The translations under genes and the position numbers were made by a program. Below are positions 22,721 to 33,301 of a stretch of DNA of 64,000 nucleotides, piece by piece; position 1 is the stretch's first letter, and every line of letters starts with the position of its first letter. Below the pieces are notes generated by a model, which saw only the letters and a list, made by a program, of their open reading frames with translations, was not told the DNA's origin and made no database searches. Origin of the DNA: Puccinia triticina (Eukaryota; Basidiomycota; Pucciniomycetes; Pucciniales; Pucciniaceae); contig NC_070559.1 of assembly GCF_026914185.1 (NCBI RefSeq), positions 4,934,001 to 4,998,000 on the forward strand, in the 5' to 3' direction.

Positions 22721-23249
22721 TTTATAGGGGGGGAGACTGCAAGCCTCGCGCGCACCTCGCGGGTTCACAAACCAATCACAAGGAAATCACACATCCCTTT
22801 CAACTCGAATACTTAGCCGCCTTGCCTCCACCTCCTTCCTAGCTCAGTAGAGATAAGCGCTGATTCTTCTACTGAGCTAGGTAAGCTTTTCCTTCTCATT
22901 TCCATCATCATCATTGTACATAAGTAGAGAGATAAGCACTGATTCTTCTACTGAGCTAGAAATGCAAGGTATTGTTGGGTTCTAGAAAATCTCTCCAAGA
23001 CATCTTGTCTTGAACCCCGTCTTGGTCCATTTGGTGGACCCTACCCTTTATCCTGAGCCTTTGAGTGAAGAGTCATTTCAGACTCTTACACTTTGTCTTT
23101 CAGAGAAGCAGGGGTTTCCTCACACATACTTCTCTAAATTCAGCCATAAGAGGTGCAAACCGCTTTTGGAGTCTCACAGCGGGTGCCAAACACACATCAA
23201 ATCTGCCAACTCGCCTCTTGGGAGCTATTCTGTTTGCAAATTTGGAAAC

Positions 23250-23574
23250 AGGATAGCAACACTGGGTCGCTACGCTACGCTACGCTATTTCAGCGCTATG
23301 CGTTAGCGTAGTGGCAAAAAGCGCCCATCTATTTTGCATAGCGTTAGCGCGCTGTTAGCGCCGCTACGCTGCGCTAATTTTCAGCGGCGCTAACAGCGCG
23401 CCAATTCTTTGTTAGCGTTAGCGCGCCGCTACAGTCGCTACGCTACGCTGCGCGTGGCTTTAGCGCATATGCGTGCAATTGCGCTAAAGCTACGCTAAAA
23501 AATAGCGCATTCGCGCTGCGCTACGCTACGCTAACCGCTATGGTTAGCGTAGCGACCCAGTGTTGAGGATAGCA
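23250..23574. mobile_element. GCTACGC-rich MITE, 307 bp, 9-bp TSD
   Basis: The element at 23259-23565 has perfect 9-bp duplications AGGATAGCA (23250-23258 and 23566-23574). Its inverted ends read ACACTGGGTCGCTACGCTA. The interior is dense in GCTACGC, GCTAACGC and TTAGCGC motifs in both orientations. The 9-bp duplication suggests the Mutator superfamily. It lies in host-element sequence 160 bp right of the Gypsy 3' LTR. Confidence 0.8.
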
Positions 23575-24748
23575 CCCCAACCTTGCACCACCCTTGCAAG
23601 TATCACACATCTCACATGTGATACTCTTACCTTCTCCCCCAACAGCAATACAAAACCACACATTTCACAACCGCAAGCTGCCAATCATGGCAACTTGCGG
23701 TGCAAAGCTGCCTTGCTGCAGGTTGCTAAACCTGCGCCCCAGTTGCCAAACTCAAAGATTTGGCAACACAGTTTAGCACCCGCGGTGGAGATGCTCTAAG
23801 AGAATCCGCATGGGTTGCGGATTAAGGAGGATTAGTGTAACTAATTCTCCTTGGCAACCACATTGGGTCCAATTTAATTGGACTAAACTCCTCCTGGGAG
23901 TACAATTTGGAGCAAGCGGGATTAAATTTACTCCTTGCTAATCCTGGGAGTAAGCGCTGCATGCAGACACTCCTCCCCACCCAAAAGTATGCACCAAACA
24001 CAGCTTACATAAGCTGTAGGTGCATACAACATACTTACTCATCATTTAGGCCATGTTTAGCAGCATGATTATCGTACTTTTCAATATGGGCAAAATTGCC
24101 TTGTACTTTTCAATATGGGCAAAATTGCCTCAAAGCTGTAAGAGACCAGCTCCAAACTTCACATGTTCAAGTGATGAGGCTGACAATTCTATGTTTCTGT
24201 AGTTTCCCAATCCATTCTTTGATATCACCAAACGCTGGCGAAATTGTTTTTGTAAGTTGAAATAATTCTTGGGCTGACATCAATTTGAGCACTGATCCTT
24301 CAAGGCTGCTTCATCTGTTACCTTCTTTTCTTTTCTTTGAAAAGGGTGAGCTCCTCTGTCTTTCACAGGTATTTTTTTCCATTGAAGACCAAAATTAACT
24401 TATTTGATATTATAGCGGGATGTGTATTTGTGGGAATAATGCTGACAGGCTGTTCTGTGGTTCTTTTCATCATGGCGGCAATCCATCATTGGAAAAGACT
24501 TTGTCAGTGTTTACTGAGATATGCGTAAATTGTGGTTAAGACTGAGACTCTGTTTTTAATATTTCAGAAAAACATCTGAATGAAATTCTTGGATGCTGGG
24601 TGACTACATTTCCAAATATCGGCCTCATTCTATTGCTCAAGTTCCTTGGAGAAACCTTTGACTCGAACGTAATAATCTTGCCATATCCCCCTACATTGTG
24701 TAAGACACTACTTTTCCGCCTGATCTTTTGGAAGTAAACTGCTAAGCC

Positions 24749-25116
24749 TTAGAGCATTTGCATCCATTGCTAAGTTAGTCTGGACTAACTAGCTCAGATT
24801 ACGGCCACTCAGATTTGCTGAGTGGCCGACCGCATCAGTGTAGATTGGGAGGTCCGAGGCTGTCGGAGATTATGTGATTAGGTGCCTGTATGGTATGTGT
24901 TTGGCACCTTAACACATAGAGTTCATGCCATTGAGCATGATGCATATTCATTTTGAGGTTAGTCCGAGGACTAGTGGGGGCTAGATTTATACCCCACTAG
25001 CTCCAAACCAAGCTCCGGGTCAAGTTGATCCCCGGTTAATCCAACCCAATGCGGTTGCGGGGTCAAACTAAGTGCCCTAATCCAGGGTTGGCTTAGCGTA
25101 GGTGCGGATGGTCTTA
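24749..25116. mobile_element. MITE, 362 bp, TSD TTA
   Basis: Element 24752-25113 with ends GAGCATTTGCATCCATTG and, in reverse, GACCATCCGCACCTACGC, flanked by TTA (24749-24751 and 25114-25116). Its right TTA is also the left TTA of the next MITE at 25117, so one inserted at the other's edge. Non-coding. Confidence 0.65.
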
Positions 25117-25451
25117 GAGCATCCGCATTGGTGCAGGTGTAACTCGCTTACTCCCGGATTAGCGCTAATCCCGGCCGGCAACCACATTGGTGTGGGATAA
25201 AAAGCTGTGTAAGTATGTTGTATGCACCTACAGCTGATGTAAGCAGTGTTTGGTGCATACTCTTGGGTGGGGAGGAGTGTCTGCATGCAGCACTTACTCC
25301 CAGGATTAGCAAGGAGTAAATTTACTCCCACTTACTCCAAATGGTGCTCCCAGGAGGAGTTTAGTCTGATTAAATCCCCCTCAATGCGGTTGCCAAGGAG
25401 GATTAGTTAAGCTAATCCCCCCTCAATCCGCAACCGATGTGGATGCTCTTA
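25114..25451. mobile_element. GAGCATCCGCAT-end MITE, 332 bp, TSD TTA
   Basis: Element 25117-25448 with ends GAGCATCCGCATTGGTGCAG and, in reverse, GAGCATCCACATCGGTTGCG, flanked by TTA (25114-25116, 25449-25451). This is the intact reference copy of the family. The interior repeats ACTCCCAGGATTAGCAAGGA and its complement. Confidence 0.8.
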
Positions 25452-25563
25452 TGAGGGTTTACTTTCAAAAGATTATCTTAAAAAGACATTTTTTACCATA
25501 TGTAATGTAGCATGTTTCCTATTATTACGCTGCGTAATATGATGCTGCCAAACAGGGCCTTAA

Positions 25564-26905
25564 TAAGAGCATCCGCATCGGTGTGGTAGTAAGTCCGGTA
25601 GTAGCAGATTAGCTTACTACCAGATTATCGCTAATCTTGGCTGTCAACCACATTGGTGAGTGACAATTTGATTTGTAAGTATGGTGTATCCACCTGCAGC
25701 TTATGTCAGCTGTTTTTGGTGCATACATTTGAGTGGGGAGCAGTGCCCGCATGCATGGGAATATGCATGCAAGGCTTACTCCCAGGATTAGCAAGGAGTA
25801 AAGTTACTCCTCCTTAGTCCAAATCGTACTCCGAGGAGGAGTTTCTAGCTTAACTAAGTCCCTCTCTATGTGGAGGGGGGACGGCATCCCGCAGGGACCC
25901 TCCAAAGGAGGGACTTGTGCGCTATGTCAACCTTGTGGCCTGAGAGAATTTCAAAAATGCAGTTTTTTGATGTTTTGTAGCAGCACCAATTCTTGTTGGC
26001 TGATTAGGTGTTGGGGGAACAAAAGATGCAGAAGACCATGGAGAATCTTCCTACATATTTTTCAAATTTTTTGAAGCCTTGAGTGGCACTCAAATTACTT
26101 TTTTATGACCACCATCATGTCAACTTCATCCTTCATTACACATCTTGCACTGTACAGGATCCAAAACTAATGATATCACAAAGGGTATTGCAGATCAACG
26201 AAAAGGGATGGGGGGAGATGGAAATAGTACATAGATGGGGACAGCTTGGGTGGTCCCAGAAATGAAAACCAGAAGGGATTTGTTCCAGAGACCCATGTGC
26301 TATGTTGATTATAAAAAAGTGCCCACCAAAAGTTGAAATTCTCTCAGGCCGCGGGGTTGACATAGCGCGAAAGTCCCTCCTTTGGAGGTTGCTTTGCTCC
26401 CCTGAGGAGGGAAATTAGCCAAGTTAGAGGAGCTTAGTCCGACTAAATCAGACCCAATGCGGTTGCCAAGGAGGATTAGCTACACCCCGGGTGCAACAAA
26501 ATATTTTGAAAACCAGTTTGATTGGTTTTCAGAATATTTTTTTTAATTGAGTCCGGACGTCCTGAAGAACGAGTTGGACTAACCATTTTCAGATATTTTT
26601 AAAATATTTCTGGAACCACCTGTTGAGGTGGTTTTAAAAATATTTTGGAAACCAATTTGGTTTGAAAAATATTTCCAGAACCATTTGAAATGGTTTTTGA
26701 AACCATTTGGATGCTCCTTCTCTCACGGCACGGTTTTTGGGACCTTTTTGGCAATGGAATTTGTCCACAAACCAGATTCAGACCAATTTGGTTCTGACAA
26801 CCACTATCCAATCAATTTGGTTTTGACAACCATCCCAAAAACTTTTGGTGCACCCGTGGTGTACGCTAATCCCTCCTTAATCCGCGACCGATGCGGATGC
26901 TCTAA
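25564..26905. mobile_element. GAGCATCCGCAT-end element, TSD TAA, with nested element
   Basis: Element 25567-26902 flanked by TAA (25564-25566, 26903-26905); both ends read GAGCATCCGCATCGGT. Nested inside is an element at about 25876-26411 with about 70-bp inverted ends sharing CCTCCAAAGGAGGGACTT, GCGCTATGTCAACC and GCCTGAGAGAATTTC. At 26510-26830 there is an AT-rich array of small dyads (AACCAATTTGGTT, CCATTTGAAATGG, AAAATATTTT). Confidence 0.65.
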
Positions 26906-27531
26906 TCCCGCACCGATGCGGTTGACCACCCGGATTAGCGCTAATCCCGGAGTAAGCTAATCCGCTACTCCTCGAGTTACACCTGCGCCGATGCGGATGC
27001 TCTTAAATCGGGACTTGTGTTAAGTTCGGCCTTGAACCGGGTTGCTTCATGTGAGCGACCGGCCGCCGGGGCGATACCCCGAAGCATTTGCTTCCGGCCG
27101 CTACGGGTCTACACGTACAGCTTGACACTCGCCGAAACGACCCTCGGCGGGCAGCATAAAAACCCTCTTTTGCCTATCCGAAGAGTCGCAACTTCGAGGC
27201 TTTACAACTTGGTGTCTCATAACCAGTATTCAGAGCACACCCTGTAACATGCCTGAGAGTCGTATTCGTGTTCTGAATTCAGAGCAAGTCCATTGGCAGA
27301 AGTCCTGCAAACTTGTGTTTCAGAGTAAAAAGGTCCACTCGGCACCTGGTCGAGTTTCCCCTTCAAGTTGCGGCACTTCAACTTCAAGAGAAACCCAGAG
27401 CTGAAAAGCAACATTATATTATTCATTCATTCGTTTTTCACTTCCAATATTTCATACCTTCAACAAGATCGATTCCTCTCTTCCACTTACACCTTCCCCT
27501 CTCACTAACGTGAGATAGCTGGAAGCGAACG

Positions 27532-29636
27532 ATGGCACAACTGATGCGCAATCGCATGACTCGAATGCCCCTGCTAGTCGCATTGGCGAACGGTGTTATT
27601 AGTTTAGCACAGTCATCGCCAGACATGCAAACCCCCAACCCTCCCACTATTACGAACACCACCAGCTCTGCCCTTTCCAACAATTCCTCGAATACCCCCG
27701 AGCCCTTGCCGGTAACCACAGTTTCACTGCTGAACAATGGTCAAATTCCACTTCCGACACCCGACTCTCTTAACTGGACAGATCCTTGTGCAATCCTTCC
27801 CCTAGAAGCTTCTACTTGGAGTCGCCTCAACCTTGATCAATATCTCGCCAATTATCCGGGTGGACAGAATTACACTCTGACTGTGAGTTAACACTTAAAA
27901 CCAAAAGTGTATCATGCTTTGATAAAGCGCCATACTCATTAGTGCATACCATGACTGCTCCCCTTGAATCGTAATGAATACTGCACTCCCAGGATTATGC
28001 GCTTTCGGTGAGCGTTCAAAACTGGGTTTGTGGAATAGGAGAAACATGTGACGCACAACAGGTTAGCGGATTAGTCACCAGTCAGCCAGCCTCCCGTGTT
28101 CCTAACCTGAGCACGATATCTCTTCAGCCGTGTAATCCCATCCCAGGGCCCCAATGGGAAGTGCTTTACGCGGTGCAAAATTGGAATTTGGTCCAAAATA
28201 CTCTTTACAATGCCATAGGGATGGCAGTATCCATGACACAATGTGAAGTTCTTCCCCGCTGTAATACTTGTCAATCCCTTGCCAAAACACTCTACGAGTA
28301 CTGATAAATTGTTTCCGCGTAGCCATCACTTCCGCCCTTGTAACGGACCTGTATCATCCTGCCAAGCGCAGTCCTCTTTGGAAGTGGAACGACATTTTTT
28401 CAATCGCTGGCGGGATCGCGGCTCTGATTGCCTCTGTGGTAATGGTATACCCCGGTACTTTACTCGCCATCGGTATTTGGTACAGCATCAATGCCATCAT
28501 TGCGACTGGCGAAGGTGCCGTAGGAATCATGCTTCTTGACAAAGACAAGAAAGATGAGCCAGACCCTTTCCAAAGAGTTAGTAATAACATCCCCAATCAC
28601 GTGGTAGCAGCAAATTGATCTTTGTCCAAATGGAACGCATGTCTAGTGGTCCGAATTTGCATGGTACCTAGGGAAATGGCAAAGTCTTGCCCAGGGTACC
28701 CTCAACAACCGAACCACAGACATTATCAACGCAGGTATTAGCACTCCCCAAGGCATTTCTGGAGTGCTGAAAAACGGAACCTACTTCAGGCGCATTGAGG
28801 CTCGCCAATTCCAGCAAGTCGAGTCGGAAATAAAGTTTACTGCCACTGCCCGAATTTTGAATGCAGTTATTCGGGACTATGTGAGTCGAGCGTTCCACAC
28901 TATGCTAGATTTGCATGGTTGCCCAAATCGCTGACATTGCTTCGTTTTCAGGGAGGTTTTGTCGCCGTCCAAGTACGTCGCCTCATTTCGCCATGAGAAA
29001 ATTGGCACATCTTTACAGGCGTTCTTCGTGCTGATGTCTTGCTTGCAGGAGGGATGCCAAGGCAAAGGCGCAAATGGTGCATCGAGCAATCCGGATACCA
29101 TTCAGTTCTGTTACCCTAACAAAACGTAGGCGGTCACATTCTTTCTCCTGACTGAGCTGAAACTAAAATTCTCCTCTTCCTTTGACTAATATTCAAAGAA
29201 TGATGAGCGTCATTCGACAGAAACATGGTCACCCCAAGAACACTTGGTATCACGGCTCTTTAATCAACTCAACCTACGGGTTCACGGCGGAATACCTGAC
29301 CACTCAGTCGTGGAACTGTCAGATGAAGTTCGGAAAGCCCGAGTTCAACCCTTACAATGAAACGTTCGTGGCCATCAATTTTGGTTGGCCTTTTGAAGTG
29401 CTTCAAACTAATCTGTCTTTGTGAAACCAAATTATAGGGCTGTACCCACGGACCGAAGCGCTGACTGCATTATAAACCTACCTGTGTGCGACACTCGAAT
29501 TCCAGGTAAGCATCCATTATATCTAGAATAATATGAATTATTAACATTGCCTTGGACTCCTGCAGCCATTCGCCAGGCAGTCCAAAAGCATGGAATAGTC
29601 AAGGGATGCAGAGACGTTGGCAAACTTCCGATCTAG
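27532..29636 (+). CDS. Secreted/membrane protein of unknown function, paralogue B
   Basis: Ten exons read by eye: 27532-27882, 27993-28061, 28128-28242, 28323-28576, 28647-28880, 28952-28972, 29049-29125, 29199-29420, 29438-29505, 29566-29636. They join in frame to 493 residues. Residues 1-27 look like a signal peptide. A Ser/Thr/Asn/Pro-rich linker follows, then LNLDQYLANYPGG, WVCGIGETCDAQQ, WEVLYAVQNWN, a hydrophobic segment of about 40 residues (FSIAGGIAALIASVVMV...GIWYSI) and AGISTPQGISGVLKNGTYF. The C-terminal half carries cysteines in EGCQGKG, QFCYP, WNCQM, CIINLPVC and KGC. It is paralogous to 4649-6924 along its whole length; this copy has one extra intron (28062-28127). The frame is intact, unlike paralogue A where one stretch is doubtful. 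Function unknown; a surface or secreted role is inferred from the signal peptide and cysteines. Confidence 0.72.
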
Positions 29637-30585
29637 CTGTATCCAAAAGGGGCTTGTTTTATTCATCCTGGAATCAACACATCCCCGTGACAACCAGATC
29701 ATCAATAACTACATGAATAATTGTAAATTGCCCTCTTAGAGTCTTGCACTATAAGAAAAATCTGAGACATTGGTGACAGTGGACATGAAAGAAATGATGC
29801 ACCCTTTTGCCACCCTGGGGTGATATCACTATATACTATGATTAAAAGCACTTTCCATTTTTTTAGCAAACTTATGAATTAATGCTGCTGCATGGCAACT
29901 GTTGCCAGTTTCTGGGGTCTTTATTGCAGTGTTGTGTTACTTATTTTGCTTATGCAACAGCACATCTCCTTGCAAACAAATTAATGTTAAAATCCACTTT
30001 CCCATGCCAATCTTACCACCTTTACTTTGCTCTTGGATAGTGGCAGTGCAATTGTTGACCTGTAATTCTTGGCCACAGTGGAAGTAGGAAATGAAGAGTA
30101 TATGCCAGCTATCTTCTACTCAGCTGATGGCACATGGGACACAGTGATAATGTAGCAGATTCTTATTATTGGCGTGTTGTATTTTTGGCACAAGCAAATT
30201 GGGAAGGGTGGATTTGGATGGACTGTGTAAATGTATTGGACAATTGATAGGCTTAAAAATAATCTGCTTTTTTTACATACTTATCATGAGCCATAGCAGG
30301 GCCTGTCAAATAAATTTCATGTTCTGTGGAGTTCAAGAGGCTGAATAAATAGTTACACAGTCTATCCATCCTGCAATCAACTAGCCAGTTTGAGTGCCAA
30401 AGAAAGAAAAGGAAAATATGGTGGCTACTGCTAGGTATGGCTCAAGCTCACATGGACTAGGATATTGAATGTGAGAGATGAAAAAAACAGCAAGCTGAAT
30501 AGATGATAAAAAACAAAGTTGCTCTGCACATACAAAACAAAGTTTAAAAAATTTCTATCACATAGCTCTGCACCAAAAACCAACC
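29637..30585. other. Intergenic, no gene recognised
   Basis: AT-rich sequence between paralogue B and the gag-only LTR element. No supported frame, repeat or RNA. Confidence 0.4.
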
Positions 30586-32069
30586 ATCACTGATGAAATG
30601 ATGGCTCCCAGTCGGAGGAACAGGCCTGAGGAAGAAAGCTCAAGGCCGCAAAAAAAAAGACAAAGAAGCCCAAAAAGAGAGCCAAGCTGCTAGCTTGTGA
30701 AGGGGAAAAAGGCCCCTCACTACAAGAGACTCAATGGGTCTCAGGGAACAGGTGCAGGAACTGATGATTTTTCATTCCTAGTCTGTCTTGACATTCAAGC
30801 TATTACAAATGTGGTACAGAAGGTGGAGATGAATATTCATCTGTAGGAAAAGGAACAAGTGACAGATGGGTGACAGGGAAGAGAAAAAAGATGGACACGT
30901 GAAATTCCAACACCCCCCGCCCCAACTGATGGACCACATAGCTTGGACCTACACGTGATTGTGAAGGCAAAGTTTGTTGAATTCCAGATTTGCCAACATG
31001 TCTTGAAAGTTCTTCTCAGATTCAATTTTCTCATTGGTGAAACCATGAGGAGCGCTGGTGTACCATGTGAGCTTGAGCAACAGATTTTGACTTAGATGCA
31101 GACGGCTTGACGGAAGAAGAGTTGGATGTGCTTGCTGCTTGTTGTTCAGGGTGTTTTTCATAGCAGAGAGACTCTTGATGGCCGGCCTTGTTGCAGTGAG
31201 AGCAGATGGTGAAACCCTTCTTGCAATGGGGGCATATATAGTATTTCTCATTGGTGGTGAGAAATGTGGCTTGAGACGTAATTGGGGGGGACCAATTGAG
31301 TCAATTTTGGGCCGCATGTTTTTCTAGACAAGTCAAGAGGATAGCTACTGTGTCACCAGGGGAGAAAGTGTGGCACTCTCTAGAGAGTGCCAGACCGTAA
31401 CTTCCTTCAGAAACCCTGGCGGGTATCAAGCATGCAACATGTGTGCCACATACACAACTTAAGCTTGTGTCAATAGTGATGTTATGTTCAACTCAGGCTG
31501 ATATCATCTTCATCCTGTACTCATGGCAAATTCCATAACTTCACCTCACCCAATGCTCAACTCCAGCTTGACTCAACCTGGAACACATTCCATGGTTTTT
31601 CCAGCTGAGGATCCTAAAATTCATGTGTCCAGCAGAACAGGCCAATCTTGGTCGACTTCACTGTGACCAGGCAGGCTCAACTGATCAAGCCACAAGGGGA
31701 CCTCAAGATCTATGCATCTCCTGGTTATAATTCCAGGGTGGTACAATCCAACTTCTCTGTTGGATAGACCTGAAGTGGGAGGAGGTGGAAGATACCATAA
31801 TCATCTCTTACCTGCCTGGTATGTTGCAAAAATTGTGTTCAGGCCAAACATTGTTCAAATGTGATGTAATTAGCATCAATTCTTCAAATTGACTGACCAC
31901 TGGAAACACATGATCCCCTGGGCTCCACAGTTTAACAGTTAATCATCACCAGAACTGAGCAGTGGCTACCTTATCCAGGATTGTACCTTAAGTTATAAAG
32001 TGCATGAACAAGTGTGGTCTTGGAATAACTATTGTTACCAACCTCATTTGACAGAGTTTTGATGCCAGG

Positions 32070-33300
32070 GTTGTACTGGCCATTTGAGGGAGTGTCTCCT
32101 CAATGGCCAACACAAACCTGCCATCAAGAGGAGTGTGCACTCTTTTTAATGGCAGAGTTTTAACAGCCTTTGAAGGGAGTGTGTACTCCCTTCAATAGCT
32201 GCTACAACCCAGCCAATGAAAGAAGTGTGAATTTCTCCTCATGGATGGTACAGAGCACTGGTTAATTGGATGCAACCTGCTTATGATGGCTGATTGATAC
32301 CAGTAATTGATGGGATTGTCAACTCCTCTTGATGGCAATTACAACTCGGACATGAATCTCACCCTCAAATTTGGGCAAACTTCAGGGTGGAAATGGTTGA
32401 ACAGGATCTTGTGAAATTTCTGGCCTACTTCACAGTTGAACCGTAGGATGCAGCTAGTGGGAAACACCCTTTGATGGCCAGTTTTTACTGGCCATCAAAG
32501 TGATTGTGTCTCCTCAATAATGGACGACGAAGAGGAGTGCAGCTGAGGCAGCGAGTAGCTGTGAGTAACAGCAAGCAGTCAACAAGACTGATGAAGAAGA
32601 TCACACCTGAGGCAGCGAGTAGCTGTGAGTAACAGCAAGCAGTCAACAAGACTGATGAAGAAGATCACACCTGAGACCGTAGGATAGAAGGTGTGATGGA
32701 TGAGTTTGAATTGAACGACAATGAGATGAGAACAATAACAAAGATGATGGGAGAAACATGAACCAACCTGAGGCACTGTGAGTAACAGCAAGCAGTCAAC
32801 GAGACTGATGAAGAAGATCACACCTAAAGCAATGATGAAAGAAGCAATGTGGAAACCAGACAATGAGTGAAGAATGGCGGAGGAGAACGGGAAATACACA
32901 GCATACCTGAGACCAGAGGATAGAAGGTGTGATGGATGAGTTTGAATTGAACAACAATGAGATGAGAACAATAACGAAGATGATAGGAAACAACTGAGAG
33001 AAACTAATTTGAATTATATAGTCTACATTAGGGTTTGCAAGTCTCATCAATGATATTCAAACCTAACTCATCAACAGTCCGCAGTACGGTACATGAGAGA
33101 CCGTCCGGCTTACTTAAGCCTCAATACTCAATGGCTGGTACAACCCAGCCATCAAGTGGATTTTCCACTCCCCCACTCCCTTTGATAGAAGAGTTGCATC
33201 AGCCATCAAAGGGAGAGTGTACTCCTTTTGATGGCAGATACAGCCTATCAATCAAAGGGAGTGTGAGATCCCCCCAATGGCTGGTATAGCTCAGAAATTG
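32070..33300. repeat. Dyad satellite array 5 with internal 64-bp tandem repeat
   Basis: Units alternate GGCCATCAAAGGGAG/CTCCCTTTGATGGC-type and GGYACAACCYGGCC-type dyads. A long spacer (32350-32470) starting CATGAATCTCACCCT recurs at 36353 and 36936. From 32545 a 64-bp unit (GAGGCAGCGAGTAGCTGTGA onward) is repeated twice, with partial copies to about 33000. The array continues to the left edge of the hAT at 33310. Confidence 0.75.
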
Positions 33301-33301
33301 G

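Larger units (their letters stand above)
18542..23095 (+). mobile_element. Ty3/Gypsy LTR retrotransposon, TSD CTTTG
   Basis: 5' LTR 18547-18910 and 3' LTR 22738-23090. Both begin TGCAAGCC and end GACTCTTACA, and they are flanked by identical 5-bp duplications CTTTG (18542-18546 and 23091-23095). A purine run (AGGGGGGGAGAC) precedes the 3' LTR as a polypurine tract. Each LTR carries two copies of an AGAGATAAGCGCTGATTCTT motif. The left LTR is 11 bp longer, with small indels. There is no gag: the first open frame after the LTR starts at the protease region. The element is mutated and cannot be autonomous. Confidence 0.9.
16958..23798. mobile_element. Harbinger-like TIR element hosting a Gypsy insertion
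   Basis: The left end at 16961 (GAGCATCCTGCGGGTGCTAAA) and the right end at 23795, read in reverse (GAGCATCTCCACCGCGGGTGC), are flanked by TAA (16958-16960 and 23796-23798). The end sequence belongs to the same broad family as the Harbinger element at 51427. The interior holds an LTR-like promoter, a tRNA-like sequence, G-rich and 21-bp repeats, the Ty3/Gypsy element 18547-23090 and a 307-bp MITE. No transposase remains. Confidence 0.6.
24046..25562. mobile_element. GGCCMTGTTT-end TIR element, TSD TTA
   Basis: The left end 24049 (GGCCATGTTTAGCAGCATG) and right end 25559 (in reverse, GGCCCTGTTTGGCAGCATC) have TTA on both sides (24046-24048, 25560-25562). The ends match the 321-bp MITE at 47780-48100. 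The interior holds two MITEs and, at 24330-24720, short frames that look like spliced exons of a membrane protein. Confidence 0.7.
23799..27002. mobile_element. GAGCATCCGCAT-end MITE broken by nested insertions
   Basis: The left terminus 23799 (GAGAATCCGCATGGGTTGCGG) and right terminus 27002 (read in reverse, GAGCATCCGCATCGGCGCAGG) match the two distinct ends of the intact relative at 25117-25448. It is interrupted by 24049-25559 and 25567-26902. Flanks are TAA at the left (23796-23798) and TTA or TAA at the right (27003-27006), so the duplication is not certain. The left terminus directly follows the right end of the 16961-23795 element and shares its TAA. Confidence 0.5.
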
